DNA from: Prevotellaceae bacterium
Lineage (GTDB): Bacteria > Bacteroidota > Bacteroidia > Bacteroidales > UBA932
Length of the DNA: 64,000 bases
Assembly (NCBI GenBank): GCA_031263585.1
Contig: JAISFN010000091.1
Span: 1 to 64,000, forward strand
Direction of reading: 5' to 3'
The position numbers and the translations under genes were made by a program. How positions within the stretch are numbered: the first letter of the stretch is position 1; every line of letters starts with the position of its first letter. The notes below the pieces were generated by a model, which saw nothing but the letters and a program-made list of their open reading frames with translations, was not told the DNA's origin and did no database searches. This document shows positions 53,205 through 62,400 of the stretch, in pieces.

Positions 53205-53272
53205 CCGAGTTCATCGAAGGATCTCTTTATGAGATGATATACAAGATTCTTCACTGCCGTTCAGCATGACAA
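53205..53272 (-). repeat. Class A dispersed repeat, copy 5
   Basis: The minus strand reads TTGTCATGCTGAACGGCAGTG, then AATCTTGTATATCATCTCAT and AAAGAGATCCTTCG, very close to copy 1 at 18823. Confidence 0.75.
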
Positions 53273-53387
53273 AGAAAAACATTTAATGATTCGCTATTTT
53301 TTATTCCATAAAAGCAAAACTCAGCAGTGTGGCTTTGTATGATAAGGAAAGATTTATCATTTTCAACTTTCAATTAATTTAAATCAA

Positions 53388-54440
53388 TCAGGAACTATAG
53401 TTTACAAAACCTTCGATAGCCATATCCACAGCTTTAAGCAAGATTTTGCTAATAGGGATAAAAAATTCCGTTTCCACTCCTGTTTTATTTTTGGAGGTTT
53501 GCTTTTTCCAACTGCCGATTACTTGGTTATTATAAAGTATAAAGGGGCGGAATATGCCGTTGGATGTCATTACTTTGGGGTGATATTCGGCACAAACAGC
53601 CTCTTTACGGTCTTTATAACTTACTAAAATTTCGTCAAATGCAGGCAGTAGGTAAGCCCTATTTTTCGAGAGATGAATATATTCAGCATCAGAATATATA
53701 TAGGTTTGCGAATTAATTTCTTCAAAAATAAAATCTGGCTTTATAATCTCTATCGCCCGCTTTGCCTCGCTAAGCAATAAGCCCGACCACCATACAAAAT
53801 CCTGCAAAGTGGCAGGGCCGTGGCTACCGAAATATTTTGCCGCTAGTTTGCCCAAAGCCTCGTCCTTATCGAATAATCCAGTATCGGGTACTTTTTCCTC
53901 CAATAGTCCATATGTTTGTTTTTTATTGATTACACGCCCGTTACACACAATCCTGTCGAGTTCGGCATGAAATAGCACATGCCCCACTTGATCGTTTGTA
54001 ATTGCAATCCCCGCATCGTTAATAATCTTTCCCAGTTCAAGGCGAGTCAGGTGTTTGTTGCCCTGTAAACTTTTGATAACAATATCGGTAACCTTGCGTA
54101 GCGGTATTTTTTCGAACCCCACATTTTTGTCGTAGTTAAACAGTATGGGTTTTATGCGCGGTGCCGTTAGCTGCATAAGCCAATGAATATCCTCGGTGGA
54201 AACAAAATGCCAAGTAGGGCGCATTATGTGCGTACGTATAATATCGCCATTATTAACGGCATCTTCAACTTGTTGGGCAGTAATACCGGTTAAGCGCACA
54301 CCTATGCCCCACTTTGCCATATTGTAATCCTGAGCCTGCATTGCGCCCATCCACGATACGATTTCGCGCGGTGCGTGCAGCTTGTGTTTTGTTAATTGCT
54401 GATTATGAAGTCGCCGACTTATTAATTCGTAATTATTCAT
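53388..54440 (-). CDS. Winged-helix DNA-binding protein of the AlkZ-like (HTH_42) family
   Basis: A 350-residue protein. MNNYELISRRLHNQQLTKHK, then VSWMGAMQAQDYNMAKWGIG, is the standard start of the HTH_42/YcaQ-like family, whose studied members are DNA glycosylases or antibiotic self-resistance enzymes. IIRTHIMRPTWHFVSTEDIHW (about 65-85), the catalytic-loop-like region and LPAFDEILVSYKDR agree. The ATG at 54440 was chosen because longer frames run into ubiX. Whether it excises adducts is not visible; the QxQ-type motif appears here as QAQ near residues 34-36. Confidence 0.82.
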   Translation of the reverse strand: MNNYELISRRLHNQQLTKHKLHAPREIVSWMGAMQAQDYNMAKWGIGVRLTGITAQQVEDAVNNGDIIRTHIMRPTWHFVSTEDIHWLMQLTAPRIKPILFNYDKNVGFEKIPLRKVTDIVIKSLQGNKHLTRLELGKIINDAGIAITNDQVGHVLFHAELDRIVCNGRVINKKQTYGLLEEKVPDTGLFDKDEALGKLAAKYFGSHGPATLQDFVWWSGLLLSEAKRAIEIIKPDFIFEEINSQTYIYSDAEYIHLSKNRAYLLPAFDEILVSYKDRKEAVCAEYHPKVMTSNGIFRPFILYNNQVIGSWKKQTSKNKTGVETEFFIPISKILLKAVDMAIEGFVNYSS

Positions 54441-54501
54441 TGATTTTAAATGACCTGTTATTGAGTGTAAATTTTTATAAAGGCCGTCTGATACGACATA
54501 A

Positions 54502-55071
54502 TCATCCGTTACCGCTCCACCGGAATGTATCGACTGGAATACTGACAAGGCTCAATACCCTGTCCACAACCGTATCCACAGCCTGTTCAAGCGTTGTGGG
54601 GCGACTATAGAATGACGGACTTGCTGGGCAAATAATACCCCCCGCCTCGGTTACCTGCTCCATATTGCGGATATGGATAAGGTTTAGCGGGGTTTCGCGG
54701 GTTACCAGTATCAATCGCCTGCGCTCCTTCAGCATTACATCGGCAGCACGGCTAATTAAATTGCCGGCTAAACCCGAGGCAATGCGCGCCAGTGTCCCCA
54801 TCGAACACGGAATAATAATAAATGTATCGAACAATGACGAACCCGAAGCAAATGGGGCAAAAAAATCCCGGTTATTATAACGTTGAAAGGGGATGGCCTC
54901 GAATGCTGCATCGCCCGCTTCATAACGGAAAACCTGTTCGCCTTGCTCACTGAATACAACCGCAATATCAGCTTTGTTAAGACTTGTTTTCACTAATTTA
55001 TCGAATAAACGCATGGCATAAACCGATCCACTTGCACCTGTAACGCCAATGGCTATTTTACCCATAAACAC
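54502..55071 (-). CDS. ubiX: Flavin prenyltransferase
   Basis: A 189-residue UbiX/Pad1-type enzyme that attaches a dimethylallyl group to FMN, making the prenyl-FMN cofactor for UbiD-type decarboxylases. KIAIGVTGASGSVYAMRL (5-22) and PCSMGTLARIASGLAGNLISRAADV (about 90-114) form the flavin site. ERRRLILVTRETPLNLIHIRNM and PSFYSRPTTLEQAVDTVVDRVL complete the signature. In futalosine-pathway organisms it may serve menaquinone decarboxylation, which fits mqnB in this window (inference). It lies just upstream of the winged-helix gene on the same strand. Confidence 0.94.
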   Translation of the reverse strand: MFMGKIAIGVTGASGSVYAMRLFDKLVKTSLNKADIAVVFSEQGEQVFRYEAGDAAFEAIPFQRYNNRDFFAPFASGSSLFDTFIIIPCSMGTLARIASGLAGNLISRAADVMLKERRRLILVTRETPLNLIHIRNMEQVTEAGGIICPASPSFYSRPTTLEQAVDTVVDRVLSLVSIPVDTFRWSGNG

Positions 55072-55196
55072 TTTTTTAATGTGCCAATATGATGATGTGC
55101 TAATTTGTTAAAGATAAATGGTCAACCGTAAAGTGTTAATTCGTTGATTTGTAAAATAACAGTTTACAATTTTTCCATTTACAATTTATCTAATAC

Positions 55197-56501
55197 TCAA
55201 TACTTTATTCCATTTTCCATTTTCAGTATGTAATAGTCTTTTTTGCCTTTTTGGGCTAAAATATATTTTCCGTTCAGCAACTTATCAGAAGTAACAAGGG
55301 CTTCGGCATTTTCAATTTTCTCTTTGTTAATACTGATACCGCCGCCTGCTATCAGCTTTCGCAGTTCACCTTTCGATTTAAAAACGGGAGCAATTGTAGT
55401 CATCAACTCCACCACATTAATTGGCTGCCCGAATATTGAGGCTGGAAGCTCGAACTGAGGTACTCCCTCGAAAACCGCTAAAAACATATCTTCATCCAGT
55501 CTGGCCAGACTGTCGAAAGTTACTTTACCGAATAATATCTCCGAAGCCTCAACGGCTTTTTCATATTCTTTCTCTGAGTGAACCATGCAGGTAAGCTCTT
55601 TTGCCAGTGCTTTCTGTAAGGGACGCAAGTGTGGAGCTTGTTTTTGTTTTTCGACAAGCGCCTCGATTTCTTCTTTGTTTAAAACCGTAAATATCTTGAT
55701 ATAGCGTTCTGCATCGATATCGCTTACGTTAAGCCAGAACTGGTAAAATTTATACGACGAGGTATAACGGGGATCGAGCCACACATTGCCCTGCTCTGTT
55801 TTTCCGAACTTAATGCCGTCCGATTTTGTGATTAACGGGCAAACCAAGCCGTATGCATCGCCATTGTCGATACGGCGGATTAATTCGGTTCCGGTGGTAA
55901 TGTTACCCCATTGGTCGGATCCGCCCATTTGCAAACGGCAGCCTTTTTCGCGGTAAAGATGCAAATAATCGTAGCCCTGTACTAACTGGTAAGTAAATTC
56001 AGTAAACGACATGCCTTCGCCTTCGCCCGAAAAGCGTTTTTTTACCGAATCTTTAGCCATCATATAATTTACGGTGATATGCTTGCCTACGTCGCGGATA
56101 AATTCGAGGAAAGTATAATCTTTCATCCAGTCATAGTTATTCACTAGTTCGGCAGCATTAGGCGCGTCTGATTCAAAATCCAAAAATTTTGCTAGTTGCT
56201 TTTTAATGCCGACCTGATTACAGCGCAAAGTCTCCTCATCAAGTAAATTACGCTCCAGCGATTTCCCCGACGGGTCGCCGATCATGCCCGTAGCGCCGCC
56301 CACTAACGCAATGGGTTTATGTCCGCAGCGTTGCAGGTGTTTCAGCATCATAACGCTTACCAGATGCCCGATGTGTAACGAATCAGCAGTGGGATCGATT
56401 CCGACGTAAGCTGCCACCATTTCTTTTTGCAGTTTTTCCTCGATTCCTGGCATAATTTCCTGAATCATGCCTCTCCATTTCAGTTCCTCAATAAAATTCA
56501 T
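55197..56501 (-). CDS. tyrS: Tyrosyl-tRNA synthetase
   Basis: A 434-residue class I synthetase of the bacterial TyrRS type. The HIGH motif appears as [14 protein letters not shown], the Tyr-binding region as [10 protein letters not shown] and [11 protein letters not shown], the KMSKS loop as [13 protein letters not shown], and a C-terminal S4-like RNA-binding domain begins near 370 ([20 protein letters not shown]). The ATG at 56501 ([19 protein letters not shown]) matches family starts better than one 51 bp upstream. It is followed by a spacer and then ubiX on the same strand. Confidence 0.96.
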   Translation of the reverse strand: MNFIEELKWRGMIQEIMPGIEEKLQKEMVAAYVGIDPTADSLHIGHLVSVMMLKHLQRCGHKPIALVGGATGMIGDPSGKSLERNLLDEETLRCNQVGIKKQLAKFLDFESDAPNAAELVNNYDWMKDYTFLEFIRDVGKHITVNYMMAKDSVKKRFSGEGEGMSFTEFTYQLVQGYDYLHLYREKGCRLQMGGSDQWGNITTGTELIRRIDNGDAYGLVCPLITKSDGIKFGKTEQGNVWLDPRYTSSYKFYQFWLNVSDIDAERYIKIFTVLNKEEIEALVEKQKQAPHLRPLQKALAKELTCMVHSEKEYEKAVEASEILFGKVTFDSLARLDEDMFLAVFEGVPQFELPASIFGQPINVVELMTTIAPVFKSKGELRKLIAGGGISINKEKIENAEALVTSDKLLNGKYILAQKGKKDYYILKMENGIKY

Positions 56502-57084
56502 CGTATGACTAAAGTATATAAGTATTGTAAATTGACAATTGTATATTCCCATAAAAAATTATTCTACAATATTTTGTATTTTAGGGAATATACCAACTGG
56601 GTTTACGAACCCAGCAAAGCCAGTAATTTGCTTTGATTCCTTAAATAAAGAGTTTGTACAAAGTTAGCAAATCATAGCATATGGCTGCCAAATTATTTAT
56701 TGATGATTATCGGGCAAATGATAAACGGAATCAATTACTTCAATTGAATAAGTTTAAACAAGCTCTAAATACCCAATAAATGTAATGGAATTAGTAAATT
56801 TGAATAGCGATCAACCCATATCATTTAGCCATTAATAATTTCAGCGACAATTCCATCATTTCATGACTCTTAAAATAGCACTTTATCCTTCTTCTGAAGA
56901 TAGCTAAAAAATGTATTATCTTTCTATTGTAAATTTTCAACAGTATGTGTTTCTGCTTTGCTTTGAACTAAGTTTTCCACAGGTACGATTTCGTTATAAT
57001 GATCTACACTAATCGCTTGCCTCTATGCCAATGCCATTTGCTTTATGCTTTTCCATGGTCTCCTGATTATGACAATACTGCACC
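56502..57084. other. Intergenic stretch before the IS1634 remnant
   Basis: No firm gene is seen. A 32-codon frame from ATG 56681 (MAAKLFIDDYRANDKRNQLL) could be a gene stub but has no recognised family. Confidence 0.4.
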
Positions 57085-58023
57085 CTAAAGGATTTTCCAA
57101 AAATTTTCGTCAAAAAGTTGAGCAATAGACTTATGTTTGACTGTTAGTAACATTGTTTTAGTCAAGGTTTCCTTGTTTTGCGGTAATTTTACTTTAACGC
57201 TTGTGATTGTCTTTGCAATGTCCAAAACCTTATCTACGCTTAATTTAATATTGTTAATTTTGAGTATTCATTCCAACTCTTTATAAATTTTGTATGCCAC
57301 AAAACATATACAAACGTGTGCTTCAATGCGCTTTTTCGTAAAATGGAACATAGAACGCAGCTCAAATGTGATTTTGGTAATTCTGAACGCCCTCTCAACT
57401 TGTCGTAATTCGCTGTATTGCTGATAAACATTACTTGCCGCGAGGTTCGTATTGGTAATATAGCCCTTTAATCAGTCCCATTTCCCGTTTTGTATCTTTT
57501 CTTTCTGTTCATCGTGCAATTTGTCCAATTAACGGTAATTTTTATGAAATTAAACGTCTTCACCAAAATACGATTTCAGGTAATCTGCTGTCACAACCTT
57601 ACTGCGAGGCTGACAAATACGGGATACTGCCAAATATTTTAAAATATCATCGTCTATCTTACCAAAACCGACCAAATTGAACATGGAATGAAATATCAAC
57701 TGCGAGCCATTGAGCAAAATATGCTTAATTATATTTAGTAAATATTCAACAACTTCTTCCTATTCCTCTCTGAGAGTGCATTCCATAAACGTATCCCGAT
57801 CGCCAAGCTGTAACGAAATCCATTCTTTGCCTTGTCGGCATAATTCTGCGATTACTTTTTCGCCCGAACTTACGCCTATGGTTTTCATATAACGTATCTT
57901 TCCGCTGCTTTTATCAATAATCACAACGCTTGTTGTTCCTGACTTGTTTTGTTTTTTGCATACATACACATATCGCAATGAAAACTCTTTTTTCTGCTTG
58001 CAACACCCAAAATGCTGTTGCAT
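57085..58023 (-). pseudogene. IS1634-family transposase with internal deletion
   Basis: The minus strand begins FGCCKQKKEFSLRYVYVCKK and IDKSSGKIRYMKTIGVSSG, the N-terminus of IS1634 transposases. After FGEDV and a stop it reads LDKLHDEQKEKIQNGKWD, then jumps to LKGYITNTNLAASNVYQQYS and LRQVERAFRITKITFELRSM near the C-terminus. The catalytic centre between them is deleted, and at least five stops interrupt the rest. It occupies the position beyond cas2 where type II-C loci often carry their CRISPR array. Confidence 0.85.
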
Positions 58024-58086
58024 AATTTATAAAATGTCGATTATACCAAATTACAAAACACGCTGCATAAAAATGTCAAAGTCAGG

Positions 58087-58112
58087 AAAAAGGGGAAGAC
58101 TCCCGCTTTTTC
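58087..58112 (-). terminator. Probable terminator of the cas operon
   Basis: AAAAAGGGGA and TCCCGCTTTTT surround the loop AGAC. On the minus strand the stem is followed by CCCCTTTTTCC. It lies just beyond the cas2 stop. Confidence 0.6.
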
Positions 58113-58117
58113 GTTTT

Positions 58118-58465
58118 CTAAAATAACTCTAATTGTTGGTATGGAGTAGATATTGTTTTTTTCTTCTTCTCATAGAAAAGCTCCATTGTTTCAAACTGTT
58201 TATCAGTAATACATAAAATGCCAACATAACCTTTTGGCGGCAAGTTCTTTTTTACCCGGGTAATATGGACAATTGCATTTTCTCGACTTACACAATGCCG
58301 TATATATATTGAGAACTGAAACATTGTAAATCCATCTTGTATGAGATTCTTACGAAAACCTGCATGCATTTTTCGTTCTTTCTTTGTTTCAGTTGGCAAA
58401 TCAAAAAATACCATCACCCACATAATCCGATATTCATTAATTCTAGACAAACTCATGTATATCAT
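58118..58465 (-). CDS. cas2: CRISPR-associated endonuclease Cas2
   Basis: A 115-residue Cas2 of the type II-C form. RINEYRIMWVMVFFDLPTET (about 7-26) carries the conserved Asp after the first strand, GFTMFQFSIYIRHC and VGILCITDKQFETMELFY complete the ferredoxin fold, and it ends in QQLELF. With Cas1 it forms the complex that integrates new spacers. The start at 58465 (MIYMSLSRINEY) overlaps the cas1 stop by 4 bp (ATGA); an internal ATG at 58456 is also possible. Confidence 0.93.
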   Translation of the reverse strand: MIYMSLSRINEYRIMWVMVFFDLPTETKKERKMHAGFRKNLIQDGFTMFQFSIYIRHCVSRENAIVHITRVKKNLPPKGYVGILCITDKQFETMELFYEKKKKTISTPYQQLELF

Positions 58466-59397
58466 ATAATTATGTCGGGATATACAATCTTGCGAAACTC
58501 CCCTGAGAAGCATTTATATAAACTTGCGGTAGTTTGCGATGCTGCAACCGATAATGGGCGGCGTTTTCCATTCATCATTACATCTTGGGCCGGAATAGAT
58601 AAAAGTTTTTGTTTTAATTCAGTATTCAATTCTGAGATATCTATACCTGAGGCAACTATATCAATTACAACTTTATCTACAACCGGACGGTAAGGCTCCA
58701 TAGCATCATCAGCCAAACAATATGCATTATATTTATTCCTGTGGAAGATTCCCAGGGAAGGTAACATCCCCGAAGAAACAATGGCTCGAGCCATTACCGT
58801 CCGCAAAATTGCATATCCGTAATTCAATAAGTTGTTAGGAGGAATTCCCTCCCTATGGCGACGAAAATCCGGTATATCAGGGAGAATATTCATCCAGAAA
58901 TAGGCTGCCGCTTGCGCTTCATAATTGTCAGGATCTCCGCTTTTTACATCTTCTGCCCATTTAAACAAAGGTATTGAATCGATATTTCTTGTTGATTCCA
59001 AAAGAATTGCCTGATTTTTTATTTTAGCTTTGACTGTTTGCTGCCAGAGTTGTTTTTTGAGAGGTTGAGTAACCTCTATTTGCTCGCGGAAATGTTCGGT
59101 TTGTGTGGAATGCCCGCATAAAGGCAGCATTAGTCCAACTGGCATTCGTGTCGAGTCGCAAGTTACAAGAGCTACGTTATTTTCAAGCAATTCTTCAATC
59201 AATCCATGGGTAATAGTTATACGTTTATTGTCAAGGATAACCACTCCGATATCTTCTATTGGTACAGTTTTTTTCGATTGTTGCTTGAGCGAATCAGGGA
59301 TATCTGCATTTTCTACTTCCGGCAGTTTTATAATCAGTTGTTTGTTTGCCATGCTCAGATATGCCGGATTGCCAAAGTAAAGCGTTTTTTTTATCAT
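58462..59397 (-). CDS. cas1: CRISPR-associated integrase Cas1 (type II-C)
   Basis: A 311-residue Cas1. The N-terminal beta-rich domain (1-90) starts IKKTLYFGNPAYLSMANKQL. The helical catalytic domain has the metal ligands E160 (NYEAQAAAYFW), H219 (GIFHRNKYNAY) and the DDAMEPYRPVVD segment (E234). It works as a dimer pair with Cas2 to insert protospacers at the leader end of an array. The gene sits 3 bp after cas9 and overlaps cas2 by 4 bp, so the three genes form one operon. Confidence 0.95.
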   Translation of the reverse strand: MIKKTLYFGNPAYLSMANKQLIIKLPEVENADIPDSLKQQSKKTVPIEDIGVVILDNKRITITHGLIEELLENNVALVTCDSTRMPVGLMLPLCGHSTQTEHFREQIEVTQPLKKQLWQQTVKAKIKNQAILLESTRNIDSIPLFKWAEDVKSGDPDNYEAQAAAYFWMNILPDIPDFRRHREGIPPNNLLNYGYAILRTVMARAIVSSGMLPSLGIFHRNKYNAYCLADDAMEPYRPVVDKVVIDIVASGIDISELNTELKQKLLSIPAQDVMMNGKRRPLSVAASQTTASLYKCFSGEFRKIVYPDIII

Positions 59398-59400
59398 AAG

Positions 59401-62400
59401 CTAAACTTTTAAATTAACAATATACCCGAGCCTATTCATTACTACGAGTATACATGTTCCTTTCATTTCCGAATCACACTCTATTTTATTTATAGAACCA
59501 TATTCTTTTTTGTCAGCAATAATCTGTGCAATTGAATGAGGAACGACGTATAGACGCTTTGCTGCAAAGTTAACAACTTTATATATCCTACCTTTATTAT
59601 CTTCCACATCTTTTATATCTATATTTCCTTGCTCTAATTGTTCTTTGGTAGGCACATACACCAAATCGTTTGGCGAAAGAGTAAATAATAGCTTATCTCC
59701 TTTTTCGTTTTTTGAAGGAACTGCCATTTCGCCCCGTTTCAGGTTTTCTATAACGATATTTAATGGGACAGTTACAAAGTTCCGTTTGCCATCATCGGAC
59801 TGATAAACAGCAAAGAAAAGGTTTGTCCCTTGTGCCGCTTCTACATATTTATCTTTTTTATTGCCCTGTTCACCCATGTTAAACTTATTCCCGAGTATTT
59901 CCGATACTCTTACCTTATAAATAGGCTTATGGTACTTTCCATTGTTCAATAACCGGATATCTTCGTTCATTTTGTCGATACCCTCCGGCGAAAATGCATC
60001 TTCGGTATTTCCCTGATACCGGTCGAGGTGGCGAAGTAATATTTGCCGGATACCACTGTCCGTTACGGAATTGATATTTTTTACGGTAAAATTACTGTCT
60101 ACCGGTTTTCGGGTAGCTACTAACGGTTCTTTTTCATCGCTATAATAATAAATCTCTAATTTCGATATATCCTTTTGTGCATAAAGGTTGTCTAATTTTT
60201 TAAAATAAGCCTGTATCTGTTTTTTGTCAAACTTGTCGGTAACTAATTGTTTTATTTTTCCCCTGATTTCTTTATCAACTATCATCTTCCAGTTATCCAG
60301 TGCTATGGATAGGTTTACAAGTTTTTTAAATTGTAAATTAACTCTTCCATAAACAGTTTCTTTATGCAATGGTTTTCTGATGGCCCAATTCTCGCCTTTT
60401 GTTTGAGCTACAAATTTCTTTGTTCCATTTTCATATCTCTGGTATCTATTGGTCGACTTATTGATTACCCGGAGATTCTGTTTAAAACTGATTATAACAC
60501 CGGTTAATGCAGTTTGTGTGTCTTGCGTAAAAGTATCCCACGGTTTATTAAATAGCCATTTTCCTTGTTTGTTTTTCGAACATAGTTTCATTTTCAAGTC
60601 ATAACGGGTTTCCTTTTGAGAAGACTTTGCCGACTGGTTATTCAAATAATTGACATGGGAACGTGTTGTACAGGCAATAACAAGAGCATCCATGGCATGA
60701 TGACGGTGATCGATACGTTTTTTACTGAATCCCCGTTGGTTTTCTTCGGGTACTTGAATCTTGAACGTTTGTTTATCAACCCAATAGCCGTAATTGTTGG
60801 ATTTGGTCAATTCATTCAAGCGTTCGAAACGAGGTGTTATAATTTTATTCCAAATATCATTCAGCCCCCAATCCTCTTTTAATTTTGCAGTTACCGCACC
60901 TGTAACCGATATTATGTTTTTCGATGTGGCTTCCTGTTCATTCTCCTCTCTGACGATATTTGATAATAAGCCTTTTATATAGCGGCTGATATAGCGGGTA
61001 TCATTCATCTGCCGGTTGATAAAATCGTCCGGAATTTCGTCCATCAGCAATTTTTTCTTTTTCAAAAAGGAGTTCTTGAAATTCCGCTTTACAAAATTTT
61101 CATACTCGTCAAAAGTAAGAATAGGCACTTCTTGACCATTGCAATATACGGTTGTTCCATCTTTTTGCCGGATATACTCACAAGCCAGCATATTATTTTT
61201 TTCTCTATTAACAGCGCTTTCGCAAATTACTTTATTACTGAACGAATCATCGTAGTACCGGGCTTGCGGAATAATATGTTCCACGTCATAATCGCTTGTA
61301 AACAGTTTGCCAAGCGGAATAACCTTACCGGTATATGGGGAGCAATACCCTTGCTCTAACCAGCATTTGTAACGGATAATCTCGGAATGTGAAGGTTGTT
61401 TCTGTTTGATAATTTTTAGAATGTCATCCGGTATTTCGATATCGGAACCTAATGCCCCTTCTTCATAAATTTTCAGGCGTTCTTGTTGAGACATCGATTC
61501 GGGACGAACATCTATTCCTTGATTCTTTAACTCGGTAAGGATTGCCTTTATCCGAAGGTTGGTATTTTCGTTTTCTATATTTTTTGCGGTGAGTTGTTTT
61601 CTTTTTTCTGCCGGATTTTTCATCTCTCGCCCCAGTTCGATGTGTATTTCGGAAAGGTTGCCATATTCGGTCCAGATATCGCGTACAACTTTCAGCGTTT
61701 CCGTCACAACCTGCTCTACTATGGGGTTGCGGAGCGAATGTTGTTTAAAGTCTATCAAAAAATTGTCGATATCTTCAGGCGAGTTCCATTTTGCCGCTTC
61801 ACTTGCCTCCGAGTGGCGGTTATAAACAACATAACAAGCCAACCATAGCGGCAGTCCTTTAAACAATGAAATATTCAGCTCTTCTCCCAATTCTTGCTTA
61901 ACATTTTTTCTGGTTATGTCGCTGATATGCTTGTCATGTTCTCCATCAATTAGTTTGTTTATCCGGTCTTTGGTTTTTTCATCTATTTTTTCTTCGTTCC
62001 AATAATTGCCCCTCTGCATCAAAGGCAATAATTTTTTTATAGCCTTTGCTGAATAGGATGCGTAATCTTTGTTAAAAGGTTTTATTTTACAAAACTCTTC
62101 AACAAAGGGCTTTATGTTTGTCAGCCTATACCTGACGGCAAAGGATTCCAGCGCCTGTTTCAATTCACCTTCGTCATTAACCGAGTAAAGAATATGCCAT
62201 AAATGTTCTTCAACCTGTGGCGTAAGACAGCCGACATCGATACCGGCTTGTTTTAATCGGCTTATAAATTCGGCATGTGTAGGACATGCAGGCAATGTGC
62301 GGTCTCCATAATTCCACCTATAATCATCGTCTTTAAGTTTTGCTCCCTTAATTGCGGATAGGAAAGTTCCCTGTTTTATTTCCTTTTTCTCTTTCAACTT

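Larger units (their letters stand above)
52432..53387. other. Repeat-filled intergenic stretch of about 950 bp
   Basis: No gene is seen. It contains class C, class B and class A repeats and the inverted partner of the 39224 repeat, annotated separately. Between them the sequence is AT-rich and full of stops. Confidence 0.55.

Noticed and set aside
56640-58117. CRISPR array next to cas2
   Set aside because: No regularly spaced direct repeats are present and the sequence reads as an IS1634 transposase remnant.
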